Positions 1 to 6,762 of a stretch of DNA of 8,957 nucleotides are shown piece after piece; the first letter of the stretch is position 1; every line of letters starts with the position of its first letter. Origin of the DNA: an uncultured Chloroflexota bacterium (GTDB taxonomy: Bacteria > Chloroflexota > Dehalococcoidia > UBA2979); contig CADEHD010000067.1 in NCBI GenBank assembly GCA_902827055.1, positions 1 to 8,957 of the forward strand, given 5' to 3'. Made by a program: the position numbers and the translations under genes. Under the pieces are notes generated by a model. That model was given only the letters and a program-made list of their open reading frames with translations, had not been told where the DNA came from and searched no databases.

Positions 1-179
1 GGGTGGGCGTGCAGCCGCCCGTGCCGAGCTTCGGGCAGCTGATCCAGGACGGCGGGGGTGCGCGGACCCTGCGCGAAACGCCGCACCTCCTGCTGGCGCC
101 GGGTGCCGTGGTGACGAGCCTCATGTTCGCGTTCGCGCTGCTGGGGGACGCCGTCACGGACGCGTTCCGGGGCCGCTGA
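1..179 (+). CDS. ABC transporter permease, DppC/OppC type (3' end only)
   Basis: The frame is open from the left edge and ends at TGA 177-179, giving the last 58 residues of a protein that starts outside the window. The piece begins GVQPPVPSFGQLI, then has a short linker, then LLLAPGAVVTSLMFAFALLGDAVTDAFRGR. This is the usual ending of the inner-membrane permeases of peptide/nickel (Dpp/Opp/Nik) ABC importers: a GxxxPxPSWG-like loop, a last membrane helix entered through an APG motif, and an LLGDxLRDxxDPR-like tail. Such permeases form half of the channel for oligopeptides, dipeptides or related solutes. The substrate cannot be read from the C-terminus. The partner permease, ATPases and binding protein would be expected to the left. 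The family call is fairly secure; the substrate is unknown. Confidence 0.8.
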   Translation, partial: VGVQPPVPSFGQLIQDGGGARTLRETPHLLLAPGAVVTSLMFAFALLGDAVTDAFRGR

Positions 180-185
180 GGGAGG

Positions 186-213
186 CCTCGCGGGCTTCGG
201 CCCGGCGGCGAGG
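186..213 (+). terminator. GC-rich hairpin after the permease gene, possible terminator
   Basis: CCTCGC (186-191) and GGGC (192-195) pair with GCCC (200-203) and GCGAGG (208-213) around a TTCG tetraloop, with a four-base bulge at 204-207. It lies seven bases after the permease stop. No T-run follows, so it may end transcription poorly alone, or act as a 3' stabilising structure or with Rho. Pairing is visible; function is inferred. Confidence 0.4.
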
Positions 214-264
214 GCGTCCCGCCCGATCAGGTGGGGCATCTCCCGAGGTGGCTCCGAAGGCCAG

Positions 265-273
265 TGCTATACT
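265..273 (+). promoter_or_regulatory. Extended -10 promoter for tig-clpP-clpX
   Basis: TGCTATACT gives a TGn extended -10 followed by TATACT (268-273), one base from the sigma-70 consensus TATAAT. No good TTGACA-like -35 is seen 16-18 bases upstream, which is acceptable for an extended -10 promoter. Transcription would start near 280, leaving a leader of about 84 bases before the tig start. It is the only AT-rich patch in a very GC-rich gap and faces the right way. Confidence 0.55.
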
Positions 274-298
274 TGCGGGTGTCCAACGCATGTTCGGC

Positions 299-318
299 GG
301 GGCCGTCCGGGCCCCTTT
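299..318 (+). promoter_or_regulatory. Hairpin followed by TTT in the tig leader, possible attenuator
   Basis: GGGGCC (299-304) and GGCCCC (310-315) form a perfect six-base stem around the loop GTCCG, followed directly by TTT (316-318). It lies about 20 bases downstream of the predicted tig transcription start and 46 bases before the start codon. The shape is that of a short intrinsic terminator or attenuator, though three Ts is a weak tract. It could also be chance pairing in GC-rich DNA. Confidence 0.35.
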
Positions 319-348
319 CAGCCTCCGAGCCAGCGCGGGGGCACGCTC

Positions 349-353
349 GGGAG
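349..353 (+). promoter_or_regulatory. Ribosome binding site supporting the TTG start of tig
   Basis: GGGAG lies ten bases before TTG 364-366. No ATG or GTG in this frame is close enough to give a normal trigger factor N-terminus, so this site and protein alignment together pick the rare TTG start. Confidence 0.5.
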
Positions 354-363
354 TGGGTTCACA

Positions 364-1782
364 TTGGCAGTTACGACTGAACGCCTGCCGCGGTCGCTTG
401 TCGCCCTGCAGATCGAAGTGGAGCCGGATCGCGTCGAAGCGTCGCTGGAGAAGGCGGCGAAGCGGGTAGCCCGGCAGGTGCGCATCCCCGGGTTCCGCCC
501 GGGCAAGGCACCGCGCAGCATTGTGGAGCGCACGGTGGGACGTCCGGCGCTGCTCCAGGAAGCCCTCGATGAGCTGCTGCCCGAGGTCTACAACGAAGTC
601 CTCGAGTCCGAGTCGATCGACGCGATTGCTCAGCCGGAATTCGACCTCGAGTCGATGGAACCGCTGGTGGTGAAGGCGCGCGTGCCGGTGCGCCCGACCG
701 TGGACATCGATGGGTACCTCGAGCTGCGCGCGCCGCGCGCCGAGGCGACCGTGCAGGAGTCCGATATCGAGCGGGCGCTGACGAACCTGCGCCGCCGCTT
801 TGCCACGCTGGAGCCCGTCGACCGCGAGATCGCGTGGGGCGACACGGTGCGAGCCGACGTGACCGTCCAGGCCGAGGGCCAGGCCGAGCCGCATGTCGAG
901 GAGGACGCGGAGTTCCGCCTCGAAGAGGGCGCGGTCATCTCGCTGCCTGGCTTCCAGGAAGCGCTGCTCGGTCGCGCGCGTGGCGGGCCGTACGAGTTCG
1001 ACGTAACGCTGCCCGAGGACTTCTCCGCGGAGGATCTGCGCGGCAAGCAGGCGCACTACGTGGTGACCATCCACGAGGTGAAGCAGGAGATCTTGCCGGA
1101 CCTCGATGAGGAGTTCGTGCAGTCCCTGGACGAGGGCTTCGAGGGCGTGGATCAGCTGCGCGAGCGCATCGAGGCGCAGGTGCGCCAGACGGCGGACCAG
1201 GCCTCGTTGGGGCTGTACCACGACGAGATTGTGGACCTCCTGGTGGCCTCGGCGGAGCTGGACTACCCCGAGGTGCTGGTGACGCGTGAGGTCGATCGGA
1301 TGATCGACGAGCAGTCGAACCACGCGTCGCACACGCAAGAGGGGCTCGATCGCTGGCTGGAGTCGATTGGGCACACCGAGGAAGAGGTCCGTGCCGAGCT
1401 GGAGCTGCAGGCCGACAATAACGTGCGCCGCGCCCTGGTCATCGGTGAGCTGATGCGCCGGGAGAACCTCGAGGTCAGCGACGCGGACATCGATGCGCGC
1501 GTCGACGAGTTGGTCACGAACATGATTGGTGCGGAGGCACCGGCAGAGAGCCGAGAGCGGATCCGCGAGTTGCTCAACACGGATGCCGGGCGGTCGCAGA
1601 TGAAGAGCGACCTGGCGACGAAGGCGGCGCTGGGACGGCTGGTGGAGATCTGCTCGCAGCCGGACGACGCGACGGCGGAGCGGGCGCGCGGCTCCCGGCG
1701 CCGGCGCCGGGGCGGGGACGGTGCCGAGGGCGCCGAGGGCGAGGCGCCCGTCGAGGGTGCCGCCGCGGAGGGGGCCGAGTAG
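364..1782 (+). CDS. tig: Trigger factor, ribosome-associated chaperone and peptidyl-prolyl isomerase
   Basis: Trigger factor binds ribosomal protein L23 at the exit tunnel and shields nascent chains; its FKBP-like domain isomerises prolyl bonds. The 472-residue product has the ribosome-binding signature GFRPGKAP at residues 43-50, the same position as in the E. coli protein, within an N-terminal domain of about 1-145. An FKBP-like domain follows (about 155-240, from IAWGD to the VTIHEVKQ strand), then a mostly helical C-terminal chaperone domain (about 241-430). A tail at 431-472 is unlike the rest: five consecutive Arg within 445-449, then a Gly/Ala/Glu stretch, making the protein about 40 residues longer than E. 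coli Tig. The TTG start is chosen because it gives the canonical MxVTxE-like N-terminus. It is the first gene before clpP and clpX, a widespread arrangement linking folding to proteolysis. Confidence 0.95.
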   Translation: MAVTTERLPRSLVALQIEVEPDRVEASLEKAAKRVARQVRIPGFRPGKAPRSIVERTVGRPALLQEALDELLPEVYNEVLESESIDAIAQPEFDLESMEPLVVKARVPVRPTVDIDGYLELRAPRAEATVQESDIERALTNLRRRFATLEPVDREIAWGDTVRADVTVQAEGQAEPHVEEDAEFRLEEGAVISLPGFQEALLGRARGGPYEFDVTLPEDFSAEDLRGKQAHYVVTIHEVKQEILPDLDEEFVQSLDEGFEGVDQLRERIEAQVRQTADQASLGLYHDEIVDLLVASAELDYPEVLVTREVDRMIDEQSNHASHTQEGLDRWLESIGHTEEEVRAELELQADNNVRRALVIGELMRRENLEVSDADIDARVDELVTNMIGAEAPAESRERIRELLNTDAGRSQMKSDLATKAALGRLVEICSQPDDATAERARGSRRRRRGGDGAEGAEGEAPVEGAAAEGAE

Positions 1783-1810
1783 GCGAGGCGTCGTCAGGGA
1801 CGAATCTGAT

Positions 1811-1824
1811 CCGGGCACGCCCGG
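1811..1824 (+). promoter_or_regulatory. Small palindrome in the tig-clpP gap
   Basis: CCGGGCACGCCCGG is a near-perfect palindrome that can fold as a five-base stem with a CACG loop, 28 bases after the tig stop. No T-run follows. It may be a processing or mRNA stability site between tig and clpP, or a chance feature. The remaining gap (1783-1878) holds no clear promoter. Confidence 0.25.
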
Positions 1825-1878
1825 AGAGCCAATCCAGCAGGGACGAGCAGTCAGCACAGCAGGAAAGCAGGCGCACGC

Positions 1879-2526
1879 GTGAATCTGAACGCAGGGACCG
1901 GGGCATCGAACCTGTGGGCGGCCAACATTGTGCCGATGGTCGTAGAGACGACGGCGCGCGGTGAGCGTGCGTACGACATCTTCTCGCTGCTGCTGAAGGA
2001 ACGGATCGTCTTCCTGGGCACCCCCATCGACGACCACGTGGCAAACATCATCGTGGCCCAGCTGCTGTTCCTGGCGCGGGAGGACTCCTCGCGGGACATC
2101 CAGATGTACATCAACTCGCCCGGTGGGGTGATTCCCGCGGGCCTCGCGATCTACGACACGATGAACCTGATCGAGCCGGACGTGTCGACGATCGCGGTGG
2201 GCCAGACCGCCTCCATGGGGTCGGTGCTGCTCACGTCGGGCGCACGCGGGAAGCGGTACGCGCTGCCGAACGCGACCGTGCACATGCACCAGGCGCTGGG
2301 TGGTGCCCGTGGTCAGGCCTCGGACATCGAGATCGCGGCACGGGAAATCCTGCGTGAGAACGAGATCATCAGGCAAATCCTCACGAAGAACACCGGGCAG
2401 CCTGTCGAAAAGATCACTCAGGACTTCGACCGCGACTTCTACATGAGCGCGGATGAGGCGAAGGCATATGGCATGGTGGACGAGATCCTCTCGCCAGCCA
2501 CACCGATGAGCATCGGCGCCCGATAG
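1879..2526 (+). CDS. clpP: ATP-dependent Clp protease, proteolytic subunit ClpP
   Basis: ClpP is the serine peptidase whose two stacked heptameric rings degrade proteins fed in by ClpX or other Clp ATPases. The 215-residue product has the full catalytic triad: Ser112 in TASMGS, His137 in VHMHQ and Asp186 in FDRDF. The Ser-His and His-Asp spacings (25 and 49) equal those of E. coli ClpP. The substrate-binding SPGG motif is at 80-83, and the N-terminal axial-loop segment VPMVVETTARGERAYDIFS is typical. Start is GTG 1879; AGGAAAG at 1861-1867 is a rather distant ribosome site, with AGG at 1869-1871 closer. The residues before Val18-Pro19-Met20 may be a short propeptide, as in E. coli. Only one clpP is present, followed by clpX 83 bases on. 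Confidence 0.96.
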   Translation: MNLNAGTGASNLWAANIVPMVVETTARGERAYDIFSLLLKERIVFLGTPIDDHVANIIVAQLLFLAREDSSRDIQMYINSPGGVIPAGLAIYDTMNLIEPDVSTIAVGQTASMGSVLLTSGARGKRYALPNATVHMHQALGGARGQASDIEIAAREILRENEIIRQILTKNTGQPVEKITQDFDRDFYMSADEAKAYGMVDEILSPATPMSIGAR

Positions 2527-2557
2527 CGGACGCTACCTTCGAGTCTCCGATGGAGGT

Positions 2558-2579
2558 CGCGCAGGAAGCGCGGTAGTCT
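2558..2579 (+). promoter_or_regulatory. Hairpin and weak -10 box upstream of clpX
   Basis: In the clpP-clpX gap, CGCGC (2558-2562) pairs with GCGCG (2568-2572) around AGGAA. TAGTCT (2574-2579) follows and matches a -10 hexamer only loosely. If it is a promoter, transcripts would start near 2586 and still include the clpX ribosome site. If not, clpX depends on read-through from tig-clpP. Both readings are weak. Confidence 0.25.
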
Positions 2580-2609
2580 TCGCGGAGGCGTTGCCTGGAA
2601 GGGCGCACG

Positions 2610-3923
<1,314 letters not shown>

Positions 3924-3943
3924 CTGCCCCGGGCCCGAAGCGG

Positions 3944-3962
3944 GGACGCCTCGCTGGCGTCC
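3944..3962 (+). terminator. Strong hairpin after clpX, likely terminator
   Basis: GGACGCC (3944-3950) pairs perfectly with GGCGTCC (3956-3962) around the loop TCGCT, 20 bases after the clpX stop. The following bases GTTGCC are T-poor, so termination would rest mainly on the stem. An overlapping alternative stem, CCCCG 3927-3931 with CGGGG 3941-3945, would compete with it. Placement at the end of the Clp unit and just before a new promoter supports a terminator role. Confidence 0.5.
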
Positions 3963-3982
3963 GTTGCCCTGAGTTCGTGGGT

Positions 3983-4002
3983 GGGACGGGCGATGCCCGC
4001 CC
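3983..4002. repeat. REP-like GC palindrome between clpX and tlyA
   Basis: CGGGC (3987-3991) and GCCCG (3995-3999) pair around GAT, and the stem is lengthened by GGG 3983-3985 with CCC 4000-4002 across a bulged A at 3986. GGGCGATGCCCGCCC-type palindromes recur between genes in many GC-rich genomes, so this may be one copy of a dispersed family. Only one copy is visible here, so repeat status is inferred. It could also be a second, bidirectional terminator stem. Confidence 0.35.
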
Positions 4003-4030
4003 TCCCCGGTAAGGGACGCGCGGGCCTCCG

Positions 4031-4039
4031 TGCTATCGT
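4031..4039 (+). promoter_or_regulatory. Extended -10 promoter directly before tlyA, leaderless type
   Basis: TGCTATCGT has an extended TGn and a -10-like TATCGT (4034-4039) whose last base is eight bases before ATG 4048. A start site six to eight bases past the box falls at or within two bases of the ATG, so the mRNA would have almost no leader. No -35 box and no Shine-Dalgarno sequence are seen. The seven bases GTGCTAT (4030-4036) are identical to those at the tig promoter (264-270). Confidence 0.5.
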
Positions 4040-4047
4040 CGCAACCT

Positions 4048-4839
4048 ATGACGCCGCCACGTTCGCCCTCGATTCCAACGCCAGCTCCGACGCCGCCGAA
4101 GCGTGCGCCCCGCGTGCGCCTCGACCAGGCGCTGGTCGAGCGCGGGCTTGCGCCGACCCGTGAAAGGGCGCGCGCCCTGGTCCTCGCGCGCGAGGTGGAG
4201 GTGGATGGCGAGGTGGCGCTGCGCGCGGCCGCGCCGGTCAATCCGACCGCTGAGTTGCGGGTTCGGAGCGGCCAGCGCTTCGTCAGTCGGGGCGGTGACA
4301 AGCTCGAGGGAGCGCTCGCCGGGACCGGCATCGACCCGACCGGGCGGCGCTGCCTCGACGTGGGGGCGTCCACCGGTGGGTTCACCGACTGCCTGCTCCA
4401 GCACGGAGCCGCGCACGTGACCGCCGTCGATGTGGGGTACGGGCAGCTGGCGAACGAGCTCCGCGAGGACCCACGGGTCACCGTCGTCGAGCGCACCAAC
4501 GCGCGCGCGCTCGAACCCCTCGACGAGCCCGTCGACCTCGTCACCATCGATGTGTCGTTCATCTCGCTGACCACCGTGCTCCCGGCAGTGCTGCGCAGCG
4601 TGCGCCCGGGCGGCGACGTGCTGGCGATGGTCAAGCCGCAGTTCGAGGCTGGCCGCGACCAGGTTGGGCGGGGCGTGGTCACCGACCCCGTCGTGCACGC
4701 CTCCGCGGTGGGGGGCGTGGCCGCGTGGGCCGTCGGGCGAGGGCTGCGCGTGCGCGGGGTCGTGCGCTCGCCGTTGCTGGGGCCGAAGGGCAATCGGGAG
4801 TTCTTCCTGTGGCTGCGGACGCCGGAGGTGGCGAGATGA
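4048..4839 (+). CDS. tlyA: TlyA family rRNA 2'-O-methyltransferase
   Basis: TlyA-type enzymes use S-adenosylmethionine to methylate cytidine 2'-hydroxyls in rRNA (16S C1409 and 23S C1920 in mycobacteria). The 263-residue product has an S4 RNA-binding domain (about 22-72, from RLDQALVERGLA), the RFVSRGGDKLEGAL linker motif, SAM motif I DVGASTGGFTD at 104-114, and a fold ending in GNREFFLWL. Lys85, Asp168, Lys196 and Glu251 match the catalytic tetrad by position and spacing. Some homologues were once named haemolysins. ATG 4048 is chosen because a -10-like box sits eight bases upstream; GTG 4030 would overlap that box. A Pro/Thr/Ser-rich stretch at residues 2-21 is not part of the usual protein, so GTG 4114 (Val23) is a possible alternative start giving canonical length. 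The stop overlaps nadK by ATGA. Confidence 0.9.
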   Translation: MTPPRSPSIPTPAPTPPKRAPRVRLDQALVERGLAPTRERARALVLAREVEVDGEVALRAAAPVNPTAELRVRSGQRFVSRGGDKLEGALAGTGIDPTGRRCLDVGASTGGFTDCLLQHGAAHVTAVDVGYGQLANELREDPRVTVVERTNARALEPLDEPVDLVTIDVSFISLTTVLPAVLRSVRPGGDVLAMVKPQFEAGRDQVGRGVVTDPVVHASAVGGVAAWAVGRGLRVRGVVRSPLLGPKGNREFFLWLRTPEVAR

Positions 4840-5732
4840 CCGAGACGCCTCGACTGGCCCCGCCGCGGCGGGTCGGCATCTGTTACCACCCGGCGCTTGC
4901 GGGTGCCCAGGACCTCGCCGAGCGCCTCGCGGGCGTCGTTCGTACGGGTGGCGTCGAGGCGTGGCTGTCACCCATCGACTGGTCCGCGGTGGACGTTTAC
5001 CTCGGTGACCGCATGGCGCAGACCGACGTGCTCGTGTGCGTGGGTGGTGATGGCACCGTGCTCCACGCGGCGGGCGTGGCGAAGGGCACGACCGCGGGGC
5101 TGCTCGGCGTGCGCATGGGGCGCCTCGGGTTCCTCACGGAGTGCACCGAGGCCGAGGCCGAGACGTCGCTCGGGCGCGTGCTGCGAGGCGAGGCGCACCT
5201 CGAGGAGCGCGCCCTCGTGCAGGCCCGCGTCAACGGCGGCGAGCCAGTGCACGCCCTCAACGACGTGATCATCGGGCGGCACACCCTGGGGCGCACGATC
5301 TCGATCGGCGTACTGGTGAACGGTGTCGTGCTCGCCGAGTACCGCGCGGACGCCGTGATCGTGGCGACCGCCACGGGCTCGACCGGCTACGCACTGTCCG
5401 TGGGCGGCCCGATCCTCCACCCGTCCTCGGACGACCTGGTGCTGGTGCCCGTCGCGCCCCACCTCACCAAGGCTAACCCGCTGGTGCTGCCGGGCGGGCA
5501 GACGCGCCTCACCCTGACCGTGGAGCGCGGCGAGGACTGCGTGCTCTCCGTGGACGGCGGCCCGGAGCAGATCGTGGGCACCGGTGCGCAGGTGGAGGTA
5601 TCTCTCTCGCCGCTGCGCGCGCGCTTCGTGCGGCTCTCCGGCCCGGACCAGTTTTACGGCAACCTCGCGAAGCGACTCGGCTGGCTGCGCGCCGACCACC
5701 AGCTCGGCGAGCTGGGCCCGACGGGCCGGTAG
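4836..5732 (+). CDS. nadK: NAD kinase
   Basis: NadK phosphorylates NAD to NADP using ATP or polyphosphate and controls the cytosolic NADP pool. The 298-residue product contains the diagnostic GGDGT at 70-74 with upstream VLVCVG, the LGFL loop at 97-100, the short ND motif (142-143, in place of the commoner NE), the glycine-rich core ATATGSTGYALSVGGPIL (NAD site), and a late VDGG. The position usually Asn or His in the GxNxGxLGFL loop is Arg93 here. ATG 4836 overlaps the tlyA stop as ATGA, and a near-perfect Shine-Dalgarno GGAGGTG at 4824-4830 lies five bases upstream, so the two are translationally coupled. A frame open further upstream to 4725 is ignored because it adds non-homologous residues. 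tlyA-nadK adjacency is common in bacteria. Confidence 0.95.
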   Translation: MTETPRLAPPRRVGICYHPALAGAQDLAERLAGVVRTGGVEAWLSPIDWSAVDVYLGDRMAQTDVLVCVGGDGTVLHAAGVAKGTTAGLLGVRMGRLGFLTECTEAEAETSLGRVLRGEAHLEERALVQARVNGGEPVHALNDVIIGRHTLGRTISIGVLVNGVVLAEYRADAVIVATATGSTGYALSVGGPILHPSSDDLVLVPVAPHLTKANPLVLPGGQTRLTLTVERGEDCVLSVDGGPEQIVGTGAQVEVSLSPLRARFVRLSGPDQFYGNLAKRLGWLRADHQLGELGPTGR

Positions 5733-5734
5733 CT

Positions 5735-6202
5735 GTGCTGGCGCGCATGTCGGGGCTGCTCGCCCGGGTACCGCCGATGCCGTTCGTGGCTGCCGTGATC
5801 CTGGTGCGGTGCGTCGCTCGCTGGTGTCCCTGGCGCGTGTCGGGCGCGCGGGCCATCGGCGTGGCGCTCGTGCTCGGTGGGCTCGCGCTCGATGGGTGGG
5901 CGATCCTGACACAGGTGCGGGCGGGGACGTCGCCGGTCCCGGATGGCCGCCACACCCGGCTCGTGACGTGGGGCCCCTACGCGTACTCGCGCAACCCGAT
6001 CTACATCGCACACACGCTCGTGGCGCTGGGGGCGGCGCTGGTGTGGACCCGGAGTGCTTGGGCTGTCCTCGGGGCGGCGTGCGCGTGGGTGGTGACCGAT
6101 CGTGTGACTGTGCCCATCGAGGAGCGCGCCCTCGAGGCTGGCTTCCCCACCGAGTACGCGGCGTACCGCCGGTCGGTCGGCCGCTGGTGGGGTCGCGGCT
6201 GA
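5735..6202 (+). CDS. Isoprenylcysteine carboxyl methyltransferase family membrane protein
   Basis: This 155-residue integral membrane protein resembles the ICMT/phospholipid methyltransferase family. It has about four hydrophobic segments (roughly 15-28, 40-58, 88-104 and 107-122), the family hallmark GPYAYSRNPIY at 80-90 (compare GPYxYxRHPxY, here with Asn for the usual His), and the C-terminal EERALEAGFPTEYAAYRRSV pattern beginning at Glu129-Glu130, which in relatives helps bind S-adenosylmethionine. Bacterial members rarely have a known acceptor; lipids or small hydrophobic molecules are plausible, prenylated protein is not. GTG 5735 begins two bases after the nadK stop with only a poor ribosome site, so translation is probably coupled to nadK. 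ATG 5747 (Met5) is an alternative start. Family call is good; substrate is unknown. Confidence 0.8.
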   Translation: MLARMSGLLARVPPMPFVAAVILVRCVARWCPWRVSGARAIGVALVLGGLALDGWAILTQVRAGTSPVPDGRHTRLVTWGPYAYSRNPIYIAHTLVALGAALVWTRSAWAVLGAACAWVVTDRVTVPIEERALEAGFPTEYAAYRRSVGRWWGRG

Positions 6203-6252
6203 TCGACACGGCGGCGACACGTGGGCGAACGACGAGCGCTCACGCCTCGCGG

Positions 6253-6258
6253 TATCCT
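6253..6258 (+). promoter_or_regulatory. -10 box just before the GNAT gene, leaderless type
   Basis: TATCCT (6253-6258) lies six bases before ATG 6265, so a transcript starting six or seven bases after the box begins on or next to the ATG. No Shine-Dalgarno is present in the 25 bases before the ATG, and no convincing -35 is seen. The gap 6203-6264 contains nothing else recognisable. Confidence 0.5.
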
Positions 6259-6264
6259 GTTGTA

Positions 6265-6762
6265 ATGAGCACCGCTGAGGCCTCTCCCGTGCGCGTCGAG
6301 CGCGCGACCGTGCATGACGCCGACCAGATCGCCGCGCTGATCAACTTCTGGGCTGCGCAGGGTCAGATGCTGCCGCGGACGCTGGGCGAGACCTACGAAA
6401 ACCTGCGCGACTTCTTCGTGGTCCGCGACGGCGCGGGCAGCGTTGTCGCGTGCGCCGCGTTGCACATCACGTGGGCGGACCTCGCCGAGGTGAAGTCGCT
6501 GGCCGTGCGCGAGGACCAGCAGTCTGGCGGGTTCGGGAGTGCGCTCGTGCAGGCGGCCGAGGCCGAAGGGCGGGGGCTCGGCCTGAAGCGGTTGTTCGCG
6601 CTGACGTACCGCCCCGGGTTCTTCGAACGCCTCGGGTGGGCGCAGGCCGATGTGATGACGCTCCCGCGGAAGGTCTGGAACGAGTGCTATCGCTGCCCCA
6701 AGTTCCCCGGGTGTGAGGAAATCGCTCTCGTCCGTGACCTGGAGGGGCCTGGTCCGGCGTGA
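6265..6762 (+). CDS. GNAT acetyltransferase, probable short-form N-acetylglutamate synthase (ArgA-like)
   Basis: The 165-residue product is a single GNAT domain that would transfer acetyl from acetyl-CoA to an amine. It opens with RVERATVHDADQIAALI (beta1-alpha1) and has the acetyl-CoA loop QSGGFG at 86-91 (Q/RxxGxG), then FERLGW at 120-125. The ending LPRKVWNECYRCPKFPGC, followed by EEIALV, has Cys141, Cys144 and Cys150 in a CX2CX5C pattern. A KVWxxCxxCPKFxxCDE-like ending is, from memory, characteristic of the small stand-alone N-acetylglutamate synthases (as opposed to the kinase-fused form) that start arginine synthesis. The MLPRTLGETYENLRDFFV segment also fits that group. No arginine gene is adjacent, so the substrate is unproven. 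ATG 6265 is set by the promoter; an open frame back to 5584 runs across two other genes and is rejected. The stop overlaps the next start as GTGA. Confidence 0.75.
   Translation: MSTAEASPVRVERATVHDADQIAALINFWAAQGQMLPRTLGETYENLRDFFVVRDGAGSVVACAALHITWADLAEVKSLAVREDQQSGGFGSALVQAAEAEGRGLGLKRLFALTYRPGFFERLGWAQADVMTLPRKVWNECYRCPKFPGCEEIALVRDLEGPGPA

Noticed and set aside
290..469. Possible short upstream ORF beginning at ATG 290 in the tig leader
   Set aside because: It overlaps the start of tig in another frame, is Arg/Ser-rich, has no ribosome site, and covers the leader hairpin; probably chance.
1740..1782. GAGGGC-like short repeats at the end of tig, considered as a tandem repeat element
   Set aside because: They are imperfect and explained by Glu-Gly-Ala coding in the low-complexity tail.
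154..2376. 740-codon open frame on the minus strand
   Set aside because: It lies antisense to tig and most of clpP; its translation is rich in Arg, His, Leu and Gln with no recognisable motif, as expected for the mirror of GC-rich codons.
4030..4047. GTG 4030 as the tlyA start
   Set aside because: It would place the -10 box inside the coding sequence, has no ribosome site, and adds six residues without family support.
4968..6209. 413-codon minus-strand frame opposite nadK and the ICMT-type gene
   Set aside because: Shadow frame rich in Arg, Pro and His with no domain pattern.
5584..6762. 392-codon + strand frame containing the GNAT domain as a C-terminal part
   Set aside because: Its first two thirds cross the end of nadK and the whole ICMT-type gene out of frame and have no protein-like pattern; a -10 box directly before ATG 6265 sets the real start.
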